A DNA stretch of 64,000 bases. Source: Pirellula sp. Its GTDB lineage: Bacteria > Planctomycetota > Planctomycetia > Pirellulales > Lacipirellulaceae. The DNA is taken from contig PNKX01000005.1 of the NCBI GenBank assembly GCA_013822725.1, forward strand, positions 1-64,000, read 5' to 3'. The notes beneath the pieces are model-generated. The model was given only the letters and a program-made list of their open reading frames with translations, ran no database searches and was not told the origin of the DNA. The position numbers and the translations under genes are program-made. Positions 26,357 through 34,989 of the stretch are shown piece after piece (positions within the stretch are counted from its first letter, which is position 1; each line of letters starts with the position of its first letter).

Positions 26357-27921
26357 CCGCCAGCGAGCAATCATTTCAGTTTCCAGCAGACGCCCCGCTG
26401 CGCGAGAAGATCGCGCAGTTAATGTTCGTTCGCATCGGTTCAAACCTCCCGCCGGTGAAGACGGTGGAAGAGGACGAGGCGCGCGTCGCGCAGCTGCTGA
26501 AGGAGTGTCCGATCGGCGGCTTGATCGTCTTCAACGGCAGCTACGCCGACACGCCAGCCACGCTCGCGCGGCTGCAGCGGCAGAGCCAATACCCGCTGCT
26601 GGTGTCGTCCGACCTGGAACGTGGCGCCGGTCAGCAACTGCGCGGCTATCCGCTCTTCCCGCATGCCATGGCGTTCGACGCCCTCGGCGACGGGGCAGGG
26701 GAGGCGGTCTTCAAGTTTGCGGAACTAACGGGGCAAACCTCGCGGGCCGCGGGGGTCCACATCACGTTTGGACCGGTCGCCGACGTAAACTCCGACCCGA
26801 GAAATCCGATTATCTCGACGCGAGCGTTCGCCGCCGACTCGCAACGGGCTGCCGAACTTGCCGCCGAATTCGTCCGCGGTTGCAACGCTGCCGGGTTCCT
26901 GTCGACCGCGAAGCACTTTCCCGGCCACGGCAACACGCACGAAGATTCGCATCACGCGCTGCCGACGGTCGACGCCACGCGCGAGGAGATGGCGGCCCGC
27001 GAGTTCCCGCCGTTCCAGTCGTCGATCGCCGCCGGCGTGCCGCTGGTGATGTCGGCCCACGTCCGCTACCCGGCGCTCGATGCGGCCGGATCGGCGGCGA
27101 CGCTCTCGAAGCCGATCCTCACCGACCTGCTGCGTGGTGAGCTTGGTTTCCAAGGGGCCGTCGTGAGCGACAGCCTCTTGATGGAAGGAGTGAAGGTCGG
27201 CTGCGCGAACGAAGGAGAGCTGGCGCTGAAGGCCCTCAACGCCGGCATCGACATTCTGCTAGACGTCGCCGATCCCATTGGCACGCTCGGTGCGCTGGAG
27301 CAGGCGGTAGCGGCGGGCAAGCTGAGCAACGCCCGCGTCGATGAAGCGCTTGGCCGCGTGCTGAAGCTGAAGGCGGCGGCGTTTAGCGCCCAACCAAGTA
27401 CTGGATTCAACGAAACGGAGAACCGTCGCCAGACCGAAGCGATGGCCCTCGACATTGCCCGGCGGGCGACCGTCGTCCCGCAGCAGACTGGCGGCTTGCT
27501 GCCGTTCTCGCCGGAGCGATCGCTGTGCGCCGTGCTGGTGAACCCGTTCCCGCTGCCATCGAACGCCGAGCCGCCGCCGCTGGGGAAGATGCTGGCGGAG
27601 AAGTTCCCGCGGCTCGATTATTTCGAACTTGGCGCTGAGCCGAGCGACGCCGACCTCGCGAGAATCGCTGAGCTGGCGGCCAATGCCGACCAACTGCTGG
27701 CGGCCTTCGTGGTGAAGCCGGCGGCCTGGCACCGCTTTGGCCTGCCGCCGCGGCTCCGGGACTGGCTGCAGGGGCTGGTCGCCCGGCGACCAACGGTCAT
27801 CGCCTGTCTGGGAGCCCCCCAGGGGTTGGACCCGCTCGCTGAGGCCCCCGTCCAGATTTGCACGTTCAGCGACGTGCCGGTTTCGCAGGCGGCTTTGGTG
27901 GAACGATTGCTAAAGAGTTAA
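26353..27921 (+). CDS. Glycoside hydrolase family 3, NagZ-like beta-N-acetylhexosaminidase
   Basis: 522 residues from GTG 26353, overlapping the permease stop by four bases. The GH3 barrel holds the NagZ set: KHFPGHG at 187-193 and EDSH at 197-200, with the Asp/His general acid-base dyad in this loop, and the nucleophile Asp273 in GAVVSDSLLMEGV. SDLERGAGQQL lines the substrate pocket. NagZ removes GlcNAc from anhydro-muropeptides in the cytoplasm, consistent with the coupled permease and with no signal peptide here. About 150 C-terminal residues (LLPFSPERSLCAVLVNPF onward) form an extra domain as in longer GH3 enzymes. E. coli NagZ is only about 340 residues, so this belongs to the longer form. 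Confidence 0.93.
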   Translation: MTASEQSFQFPADAPLREKIAQLMFVRIGSNLPPVKTVEEDEARVAQLLKECPIGGLIVFNGSYADTPATLARLQRQSQYPLLVSSDLERGAGQQLRGYPLFPHAMAFDALGDGAGEAVFKFAELTGQTSRAAGVHITFGPVADVNSDPRNPIISTRAFAADSQRAAELAAEFVRGCNAAGFLSTAKHFPGHGNTHEDSHHALPTVDATREEMAAREFPPFQSSIAAGVPLVMSAHVRYPALDAAGSAATLSKPILTDLLRGELGFQGAVVSDSLLMEGVKVGCANEGELALKALNAGIDILLDVADPIGTLGALEQAVAAGKLSNARVDEALGRVLKLKAAAFSAQPSTGFNETENRRQTEAMALDIARRATVVPQQTGGLLPFSPERSLCAVLVNPFPLPSNAEPPPLGKMLAEKFPRLDYFELGAEPSDADLARIAELAANADQLLAAFVVKPAAWHRFGLPPRLRDWLQGLVARRPTVIACLGAPQGLDPLAEAPVQICTFSDVPVSQAALVERLLKS

Positions 27922-28107
27922 CGAAGGTTGCGAATCGGGAGTTCATCGCTGCGCGAAAACCGAGAAGACCCTGCGCAGCGTGAGTCTTTCCCCCGGGTGG
28001 ACGCCCTACTAAACTCAAACAGACTGGCGCAAATGAGCGAGTGATCGCTCCGCTTCGCGCAGAGACGTTGTTGCTGAAATTGGTCGTTTTAAGAGAGTGA
28101 GGCCTTC

Positions 28108-29163
28108 GTGGCAGTGGAACAGAGTGAACGTCGTTTGGCGATTCTAACCGAGGGGCATACGGAGCCGGTCACCGGCAAAACGGCCTCCAGCGTTCTGCGT
28201 TATCGTCCCGAAGAGGTCGTCGCCCTGATCGACGGCACGCAAGTCGGACGGACGACCGACGAACTGCTCGGCGTGGGCGGCAATACGCCCATCGTCGCGA
28301 AGCTCGCCGACTGCAAGGGCGCCAACACGCTGATGATCGGCATCGCTCCCTCGGGCGGCCGCATTCCGCCGGCGTGGAAGGCGATTATTCTCGACGCCCT
28401 CAACCAAGGGATGGACGTCGTCTCGGGATTGCACGAATTCATTTCCAGCGATCCCGCCTTCGTGGCGGCCGCCGCCAAAACCGGCGCGACGATCAGCGAC
28501 GTCCGCAAAAACGACGAGCATGAAGTCGCCCACCGCCTCAACATTCGTGAAGAGTGCCTTCGCATCCACACCGTGGGCCAAGACTGCTGCGTCGGCAAGA
28601 TGCTGGCGGCGATCGAACTCACGAACGCGATGAAGGCCCGCGGCCACGACGCGAAGTTCGTCGCCAGCGGCCAGACCGGCATCATGATCGAAGGCGACGG
28701 CGTGCCGATCGACTGCGTGGTGGCCGACTTCGTCAATGGCGCCATCGAGAAGCAGATCCTCGCCCACCAACATCACGACATGCTCTTCATTGAAGGGCAG
28801 GGGAGCCTGGCCCATCCGAAGTACTCGGCCGTCACGATGGGGCTGCTTCACGGTTGTGCTCCGCACGGCATGGTGATGTGCTACGAAGCGGCACGCCCGG
28901 CGACCCACGGCATGGAATACGTTCCGCTGACGCCGCTGGCGAAGTTGGTGGAAGTTTACGAGATGATGGCCAACCTGATGGGCCCGTCGAAGGTGATCGG
29001 CGTCGCAATGAACAGCCGCCGACTCAATGACGAGCAGGCTGAGGAAGAACGCGAGAAGGTTCGCGCGGAGCTGGGCATGCCCGTGTGCGACGTCATTCGG
29101 CACGGATCGGATGATTTGGTCGAAGCGATCCTCGCAATGCGGCCGCAGTTGGTGGCCCGCTAA
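28108..29163 (+). CDS. DUF1611 (DgcN-like) P-loop protein
   Basis: 351 residues from GTG 28108. It matches DUF1611: RRLAILTEGHTEPVTGKTAS at the start, GIAPSGGRIPPAWK, VSGLHEFISSDP, an ATP-type loop VGQDCCVGK (157-165), FVASGQTGIMIEGDGVPIDC, and HHDMLFIEGQGSLAHPKYSAVT. In some bacteria and haloarchaea the DUF1611 protein DgcN is reported to act on D-glutamate as an N-acetyltransferase, working with the enolase-superfamily DgcA. The next gene here is an enolase-superfamily epimerase, so the same pairing is present. D-Glu is a product of murein breakdown, which fits the neighbourhood. Function by transfer only; no CoA-binding motif can be pointed to by eye. Confidence 0.82.
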   Translation: MAVEQSERRLAILTEGHTEPVTGKTASSVLRYRPEEVVALIDGTQVGRTTDELLGVGGNTPIVAKLADCKGANTLMIGIAPSGGRIPPAWKAIILDALNQGMDVVSGLHEFISSDPAFVAAAAKTGATISDVRKNDEHEVAHRLNIREECLRIHTVGQDCCVGKMLAAIELTNAMKARGHDAKFVASGQTGIMIEGDGVPIDCVVADFVNGAIEKQILAHQHHDMLFIEGQGSLAHPKYSAVTMGLLHGCAPHGMVMCYEAARPATHGMEYVPLTPLAKLVEVYEMMANLMGPSKVIGVAMNSRRLNDEQAEEEREKVRAELGMPVCDVIRHGSDDLVEAILAMRPQLVAR

Positions 29164-29167
29164 AAAA

Positions 29168-29345
29168 GAGTAGCCCGCGAATCACGCGAATAGACGCGAA
29201 TAAGAAACAGGCAAGGGAATACCGCTAATTCATAAGAGTCTTGAAAGCATTCATTACATGAATTGATCGAGATTCTTTTTCGTGTCCTAATGCCTTGTTG
29301 TTTTGTGTTTTCATTCGCGTCCATTCGCGTGATTCGCGGGCACTC
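29168..29345. repeat. Long near-perfect inverted repeat between the DgcN-like and epimerase genes
   Basis: The left arm (29168-29201) GAGTAGCCCGCGAATCACGC... and right arm (29313-29345) ...GTGATTCGCGGGCACTC are inverted copies of about 33 bp with one indel and one mismatch, around an AT-richer spacer of 111 bp. The arms contain the unit ACGCGAATAGACGCGAAT. No open frame lies in the spacer, so this looks like a mobile-element-derived or MITE-like repeat. Confidence 0.8.
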
Positions 29346-29365
29346 CTCACTTGAATAAATCAAGC

Positions 29366-30388
29366 ATGATCAATCTGAGTACCCACGATTTCCAACTGCC
29401 GCTGCGGCATGTTTTTTCGATTTCACGCGAATCGACGAGCGTGCAGCCGACGCTGATCGTGGAACTGACCGACGGAGTCCACCGCGGCTTCGGCGAAGCG
29501 ACGACGAACAAGTACTATGGCGCCACGCTCGAATTGATGCGCGAGTCGCTGGAATCGGTTCGAGCGATTGTCGAGTCGGCCGAACCGCTCGATCCCGAGA
29601 AGCTCTGGGACCAGACGTGGCCGATCCTCAAGGGAAACCCGTTCGCCCAGTGCGCTCTCGATCAGGCGGCGAACGATCTGTGGGGTAAGCAGCAAGGCGC
29701 CCCTGTCTACAAGTTGTGGGGCCTCTCGACCGATCGCATCCCGCAGTCGAACTTCACCATCGGCATCGACACGGTCGAGGTGATGGTGCAGAAGCTGCTC
29801 GAAATGCCGGGCTGGCCGATCTACAAGATCAAGCTCGGCACGAAATACGATCTCGACATCGTCCGCGAACTGCGCAAACACACCGACGCCATCTTCCGCG
29901 TCGACGCCAACTGCGGCTGGAACGCCGATCAGGCGATCGAGTACTCGCATGAACTCGCCAAGCTCAATGTCGAATTCATCGAGCAACCGTTGCCGGCAGA
30001 CCAATGGAGCGAAGTGAAGCGCGTCTACGAGAAGTCGGCCCTGCCGATCGTCGCCGACGAAAGCTGCATTTACGAAGCCGACGTGGAACGCTGCGTCGGT
30101 CATTTCCACGGCGTGAACGTCAAGCTCACCAAATGCGGCGGCCTGACTCCCGGACGGCGGATGGTGATCAAAGCCCGCAAGCTGGGGCTGAAGACGATGG
30201 TCGGCTGCATGACTGAGTCGACGGTCGGCATCTCGGCAATCGGACAGTTGTTGCCGCTGCTCGATTACGTTGACATGGACGGGGCCGCCCTCTTGGCGAG
30301 CGACATTGCGACAGGCGTCGTCGTCGATCGCGGCACATGCATCTATCCGGCGGCGAACGGCACGGGCGCCCAGTTAATCGAGGCGTAA
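29366..30388 (+). CDS. Dipeptide (L-Ala-D/L-Glu type) epimerase, enolase superfamily
   Basis: 340 residues from ATG 29366; TTG 29351 is possible. It shows the muconate-lactonizing subgroup pattern: KIKLG with catalytic lysines K154 and K156, metal ligands D180 (FRVDANCGW), E206 (FIEQPLP) and D231 (VADESC), second-side lysine K253 (NVKLTKCGG), and a DMD motif at 303-305. The Asp-X-Asp motif binds the amino group of the dipeptide in known L-Ala-D/L-Glu epimerases, which favours that substrate. Such enzymes convert murein-derived L-Ala-D-Glu into L-Ala-L-Glu for dipeptidases. The alternative is a DgcA-type N-acetyl-glutamate racemase, because of the DUF1611 neighbour. Cytoplasmic. Confidence 0.88.
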   Translation: MINLSTHDFQLPLRHVFSISRESTSVQPTLIVELTDGVHRGFGEATTNKYYGATLELMRESLESVRAIVESAEPLDPEKLWDQTWPILKGNPFAQCALDQAANDLWGKQQGAPVYKLWGLSTDRIPQSNFTIGIDTVEVMVQKLLEMPGWPIYKIKLGTKYDLDIVRELRKHTDAIFRVDANCGWNADQAIEYSHELAKLNVEFIEQPLPADQWSEVKRVYEKSALPIVADESCIYEADVERCVGHFHGVNVKLTKCGGLTPGRRMVIKARKLGLKTMVGCMTESTVGISAIGQLLPLLDYVDMDGAALLASDIATGVVVDRGTCIYPAANGTGAQLIEA

Positions 30389-30511
30389 GGACGCGCTGCG
30401 GCACTAGTACAATTCGAGTTTACGTCGGCGGCACGACGGGCGCGGCAGCGAGCAGGGAGAATGCTCAAGCGGCGGATCGTCGTTGATCCTTTGTCTTAGC
30501 GAGGAACTCCG

Positions 30512-32539
30512 ATGCGATACGTCTTGAGCGTGTGGACGCTGCTACTCCTCTTTTCTGCCTCGCCGGCGCTGTCTGATGAACTAGCCGATCTGGTCCAGCC
30601 GCTCATCGACGCCCATGAGGGTGACGTCGCGGTCGCAATTAAGGATCTCAACACGGGGCAGACGTTCGAGTATCAGGCCGAAAAGGCGATGCCGACGGCG
30701 AGCCTGATCAAGTTCCCGCTCATGATCGCCGCCTACCAGGCGATCGAGGATGGCAAGGCCGACCCCGACACGATGATTGAGTTGGAGGAGTCGGACAAGG
30801 TTCCCGGTTCCGGGATTTTGACGACTCACTTCTCCGACGGCGCGAAGATCTCGCTGCGCGATGCGATTCAATTAATGATCGTCTACTCCGACAATACCGC
30901 GACGAATCTGGTCGCCGGAGAAGTTGGCCTCGACAAGACGGCGGCGCTGATGGAGAAGCTCGGCTACCCCGAGACGAAGCTCCATTCGTTCGTCTTCAAA
31001 CGCGAGACGTCCCTCTTTCCGGAGCGGAGCAAAGAGTTTGGGCTTGGCAGCACGACGCCGGCCGACATGATCTCGCTGCTGGAGAAGCTGCAGAAGAAGG
31101 AACTTGTCAGCAAAGAGGCTAGCGAAAAGATGCTCGCCCATCTCTACGCAAACGCCGACAAATCGACGTTTCCGCGCTACTTGCCCGACGTGAAGATCGC
31201 TCACAAGACGGGCGCCGTTAACGAAGTGCGGACCGATGCGGGAATCATCGACGGGCCCAAAGGTCCGATCGCCATCTGCGTGATGACGAACAAGAACAAG
31301 GACCAGAGTTGGGGGGGCGAGAATGCCGGCGACGTTCTCTGCAGCAAGATTGCCCAGGTAGCTTATCGGCACTTCAGCGACGATGCTGAGGCGAAGGTTG
31401 AGCCCGATTCGGGCCTATTGAAAATGGGCTCCGCCGGCCCGCTCGTGGCGATGCTGCAACGAACCCTCAACGCCCGCGTCACGCCGTCGCCCGAATTGAC
31501 CGACGACGGCGACTTCGGGCCGATGACCGAGACAGCCGTGATCGCTTTCCAGAAGGCGAAGAGTCTCGAGCCGAATGGGATCGTCGGCCCCGAGACTTGG
31601 GAAGCCCTCGGCCCGCTCGTTGAAGCGGGGCCCGAAGCGCCGGCGCCGGAAGTCGCCAATGCCGAAGTCTTCGCCAAGGAATCGGCCGACCCGCTCGACG
31701 GGCCCCCATACGTCTCCTGCAAAGTGTGGGCGATCGCCGACGGCAAAACGGGCGAAGTCCTCTGGGGTTTGGATGAGAACAAGCCGGTCGACATCGCCAG
31801 CACGACGAAGATGATGACGGCCTATCTCGTCGGGAAGTATGCCGAAGCGCACCCTGAAGTCCTTGAAGAGAAAGTCACTTTCTCGAAGCGCGCCGACGAA
31901 ACGATCGGTTCGACCGCGGATTTGCGGGCGGGCGAAGTCGTGAGCGTGGAAGAACTGTTGTATGGCCTGATGCTCCCCTCAGGGAACGACGCCTCGGTAG
32001 CGTTCGGCGAGCATTTCGGCTCGCGGCTGGCGGCCGGCGGCGATGAGGAGCAGGGCGAGAAAGACTCGCCGAAGAAGTCGTACGACAAATTCATCGAAGC
32101 GATGAACGCCGGCGCGAAAGAGTTGGGCATGGAGAACAGCCACTTCGACAACACGCACGGCTTGACCGAGGAAACGCATAAGGCGAGCGCGGCCGATATG
32201 GCGAAGCTCGCGCACGCGGTGAAGCAGATTCCGCTCCTGCAAAAGGTGGTCTCCACCCCGCAGCGGGGCGCCACCGTTTCCGGGCCCGGCGGTTACGAGC
32301 GCAACGTCCTGTGGAAGAACACGAACAACCTGCTGAAGATCGAAGGCTACGACGGCGTGAAGACCGGCACCACCTCGGCCGCCGGGGCGTGCCTCGTCTC
32401 CAGTGCGAAGCGCGGCGACGATTCGCTGATCGTCGTCGTCCTGGGGGCGCCTTCGAGCGATTCGCGCTACGTCGATTCGCGAAATCTCTATCGCTGGGGT
32501 TGGACGCAGCTGGAGAAGCGGAAAGTTGAAGAGAAATGA
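30512..32539 (+). CDS. Dual serine hydrolase: class A beta-lactamase-like, peptidoglycan-binding and S11 carboxypeptidase domains
   Basis: 675 residues with a signal peptide (LLLLFSASPALS). Domain 1 (about 25-288) is class A beta-lactamase-like with S64-L-I-K67, S126-D-N128 and K232-T-G234; E165 near RETSLFP lies roughly where the deacylating Glu166 of lactamases would be. Domain 2 (about 300-368) is a peptidoglycan-binding repeat (MGSAGPLVAMLQRTLNAR, DGDFGPMTETAVIAFQ, GIVGPETWEAL). Domain 3 (about 400-665) is a D-Ala-D-Ala carboxypeptidase of peptidase S11 type with S430-T-T-K433, S490-G-N492 and K617-T-G619. All three motif triads are intact in both catalytic domains. It probably acts on cell-wall peptides in the periplasm. 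The order relative to the epimerase and the M19 dipeptidase fits murein processing. Confidence 0.88.
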   Translation: MRYVLSVWTLLLLFSASPALSDELADLVQPLIDAHEGDVAVAIKDLNTGQTFEYQAEKAMPTASLIKFPLMIAAYQAIEDGKADPDTMIELEESDKVPGSGILTTHFSDGAKISLRDAIQLMIVYSDNTATNLVAGEVGLDKTAALMEKLGYPETKLHSFVFKRETSLFPERSKEFGLGSTTPADMISLLEKLQKKELVSKEASEKMLAHLYANADKSTFPRYLPDVKIAHKTGAVNEVRTDAGIIDGPKGPIAICVMTNKNKDQSWGGENAGDVLCSKIAQVAYRHFSDDAEAKVEPDSGLLKMGSAGPLVAMLQRTLNARVTPSPELTDDGDFGPMTETAVIAFQKAKSLEPNGIVGPETWEALGPLVEAGPEAPAPEVANAEVFAKESADPLDGPPYVSCKVWAIADGKTGEVLWGLDENKPVDIASTTKMMTAYLVGKYAEAHPEVLEEKVTFSKRADETIGSTADLRAGEVVSVEELLYGLMLPSGNDASVAFGEHFGSRLAAGGDEEQGEKDSPKKSYDKFIEAMNAGAKELGMENSHFDNTHGLTEETHKASAADMAKLAHAVKQIPLLQKVVSTPQRGATVSGPGGYERNVLWKNTNNLLKIEGYDGVKTGTTSAAGACLVSSAKRGDDSLIVVVLGAPSSDSRYVDSRNLYRWGWTQLEKRKVEEK

Positions 32540-32593
32540 GACTGCCGTCCCTTCGGAAGCCAGCGTTGTTCGTGATTCAGAATACGGGGAGAT

Positions 32594-32731
32594 TTACCAC
32601 GAAACACACGAAAACTACGAAAAGTAAATGCGGGATGGAATGAGACTGAACCTGGCGTTCCTAATCCAGTGTGGTTTACTCCAATTCTTTTCTCTTTCCC
32701 TTTCGTCTTTTTCGTGTGTTTCGTGGTTAAA
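32594..32731. repeat. Inverted repeat of the 'CCACGAAACACACGAAA' type, copy 1
   Basis: ACCACGAAACACACGAAAA (from 32596) is inverted at TTTTCGTGTGTTTCGTGGT (to 32727), with flanking TTACC/GGTTAA. The spacer is about 75-100 bp. The same arm occurs in the nested element at 55061-55236. Confidence 0.8.
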
Positions 32732-32799
32732 AATGCATTTCAATTCGGCATGAGCCCACATCAGCTCTCCCTGCCGAATACTTACCGCAAGAGGCCCGC

Positions 32800-34038
32800 A
32801 TGACGTTGCTTCGCAAATCTTCCGAAAGACTGGCCCTCGTGGTTTCGATGGCCATCGCGTCAGCAACGGCGGCGTCGGGGCAAGAGACCGCCGCCCGTCC
32901 GCCAGTGGTGCTGTCCGACGAAGCGCGCAAGCTCCACGCCGAGACATTGCTGATCGACGGTCACAACGACTTGCCGTGGGAACTCCGCCAACAAGCCCGC
33001 GGGCAGTTCGACAAGCTCGATATTTCGAAGGTGCAGAAGTCGTTGCAGACTGACATACCTCGTCTGCGCGAGGGAGGCGTCGGCGCCCAGTTCTGGTCGG
33101 TCTGGGTTCCCGGCGAAACGTCGAAGCGCGGCGCTGCGCTGTCAACGACGATCGAGCAGATCGAACTCGTCAAAGCGATGATCGCCCAGTATCCCGAGAC
33201 GTTTGAACTTGCCCTAACGGCCGACGACATCGAACGGATCGCGAAGACCGGCAAAATCGCTTCGCTGATCGGCATGGAAGGGGGCTACTCGATCGAAGGC
33301 TCGATCCCCGTCCTCCGCCAGCTCTACGAGATGGGCGCCCGCTACATGACGCTCACCCACTCCGATTCGCTCGACTGGGCCGATTCGGGGACCGACGTCC
33401 CGCGCAGCGGCGGCCTCTCGCCGTTCGGCGAAGAAGTCGTCCGCGAGATGAATCGCCTCGGCATGATGGTCGACATTTCGCACGTCTCGCCCGACGCGAT
33501 GAAAGCGGCTCTCAAAGTGACGAAGGCGCCGGTCATTTTTTCGCACTCCTCCGCGCGCGGCGTCGCCGATCATCCGCGCAACGTCCCCGACGACGTGTTG
33601 AAGCTCACTGCCGAAAACGGCGGCGTCGTGATGGTCAACTTCTTCTCGGCCTTTATTGTGCCGGATTCAGCCGAGCGCGACGTCAAGCGAATGGCCTACC
33701 GCCGCGAAATCGACAAGACAATCACGGACGAAGGCGAAATCGAGCAAGCGATGAAGCGCTGGGACGCCGAGAATGGCCGCGGCGGGCGCGGCACGATCCA
33801 TACGCTGGTCGACCACATCGATCACATCGTCAAGGTGGCCGGCGTCGATCACGTGGGCATCGGTTCCGACTACGACGGCGTCACGATGTTGCCGGAGCAA
33901 TTGGAAGACGTCAGCACGTATCCCTACATCACCCAGGCGCTGCTCGATCGCGGTTACAGCCACGACGATATTAAGAAGATCAACGGCGGCAACCTGCTCC
34001 GCGTGATGCGCGCCACCGAAGCGGCTGCTGAAAAGTAA
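32800..34038 (+). CDS. Membrane dipeptidase family (peptidase M19)
   Basis: 412 residues with a signal peptide (VVSMAIASATAASGQE). M19 zinc-site features are IDGHNDLP (H55, D57), IGMEGGYSIEG (bridging Glu), MVDISHVSPDAM and PVIFSHSSARGVADHPRNV for the two His, and VDHVGIGSDYDGVT with the Asp. M19 enzymes split dipeptides, including D-amino-acid and dehydropeptide substrates, using two Zn ions. Exported by its signal, so it would act in the periplasm on wall-derived or dietary dipeptides. It closes the co-directional run that begins at 22716. ATG 32800 is preceded by AGAGGCCC, a modest ribosome site. Confidence 0.93.
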   Translation: MTLLRKSSERLALVVSMAIASATAASGQETAARPPVVLSDEARKLHAETLLIDGHNDLPWELRQQARGQFDKLDISKVQKSLQTDIPRLREGGVGAQFWSVWVPGETSKRGAALSTTIEQIELVKAMIAQYPETFELALTADDIERIAKTGKIASLIGMEGGYSIEGSIPVLRQLYEMGARYMTLTHSDSLDWADSGTDVPRSGGLSPFGEEVVREMNRLGMMVDISHVSPDAMKAALKVTKAPVIFSHSSARGVADHPRNVPDDVLKLTAENGGVVMVNFFSAFIVPDSAERDVKRMAYRREIDKTITDEGEIEQAMKRWDAENGRGGRGTIHTLVDHIDHIVKVAGVDHVGIGSDYDGVTMLPEQLEDVSTYPYITQALLDRGYSHDDIKKINGGNLLRVMRATEAAAEK

Positions 34039-34099
34039 CGGCTCTTCGTTCGTTTATGGCGACATAGAGCGCTGCTCGAATCCTCGTAGCGTGTCTTGC

Positions 34100-34183
34100 A
34101 GCCCCGGGCTCCGCCCGGGGGTCGGTCTCCATTCCGGTAGACATCGTCGCGCGTGACGCTACCCCCCGGCGGAGTCGGGGGCT
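34100..34183. repeat. Palindromic repeat family 1, diverged copy 3
   Basis: AGCCCCGGGCTCCGCCCGGG (34100-34119) is inverted with CCCCCCGGCGGAGTCGGGGGCT (34162-34183 region). It has the same spacing and layout as copies 1, 2 and 4 but with different stem bases. It lies between the convergent M19 and universal stress genes. Confidence 0.65.
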
Positions 34184-34318
34184 GAAAACTCTACAACGAT
34201 TTGCGATACGCTCTAGTTCGCGTCCGCTGCCTCGGGCTGCTGCTCGTGGGGGAGCAGGGCCGTCGGCAGTCGGGCGCGAAACGTGGCTTGTCGTATAACG
34301 TATTGAAAAGGCGAGTTA

Positions 34319-34906
34319 CTACGCGACCGATTCGATCGCCGATGGCTCGACGCACGTCTGTCCCGATGGATAGGCGACCAGCACCTGGCAGGACGCCGTT
34401 TGAATGACGCGCCGCGCGACTCCGCGGCTCAGTCGCCATGGGCGCGAACGTTCATTCTTACCGAGAATGATCACGTCGATGGCGTGTTCTTTGGCGTAGG
34501 CGACGATCTCGTCTGGCGCCTCGCCAACCCGCCAGGCGAACGTGAACGCGACTTTGTCGAGCAAATACTGCGGCACGTCGTTCTTCATCCGGCGAATGGC
34601 CGTCTGTTCCAGTCGACGCAGCTGCAGTTCGTGGTCGCTGAACGACGCCGCTGGGCCGGCCGGCGTTCGCAAGGCGGTATGCAGCAGGCCGATGGCGTCG
34701 AGTCCCGTCGGTTGCGGGACCACCAACGGCGCGCATTGCGACACGTGCAGCAGCGTCACCTCGGCGCCCCACTGGGCGGCGAGCTCGATGGCCGTCAACC
34801 GGGAACGCCGCGATTCGTCGTGGAAGTTGATCGGCGCGAGGACTCGTCTCACTCGGGAGCCGGCGTCGCGAGCTTTCCGTTCCGTTAAATCAATTGAGCG
34901 GGTCAT
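34319..34906 (-). CDS. Universal stress protein family
   Basis: 195 residues. UspA-fold signatures are VRRVLAPINFHDESRRSRLT at the N-terminus, WGAEVTLLHVSQ, IVAYAKEHAIDVIILGKNER, and the C-terminal ATP-binding-like region RGVARRVIQTASCQVLVAYP. The usual GxGGS loop is altered (GKNERSRPWRLSRGVA), so nucleotide binding is uncertain. It starts at ATG 34906 with AGGAG nine bases upstream. It follows a bestrophin-like gene on the same strand. Confidence 0.88.
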   Translation of the reverse strand: MTRSIDLTERKARDAGSRVRRVLAPINFHDESRRSRLTAIELAAQWGAEVTLLHVSQCAPLVVPQPTGLDAIGLLHTALRTPAGPAASFSDHELQLRRLEQTAIRRMKNDVPQYLLDKVAFTFAWRVGEAPDEIVAYAKEHAIDVIILGKNERSRPWRLSRGVARRVIQTASCQVLVAYPSGQTCVEPSAIESVA

Positions 34907-34989
34907 CGAAGTTTCTCCTATGCGTCTTCCTAAAGCGGCGAGTCGTCATTCTTCGCTTCGCTCAGTATGATCGGCAGCCGCCGTGAGCG

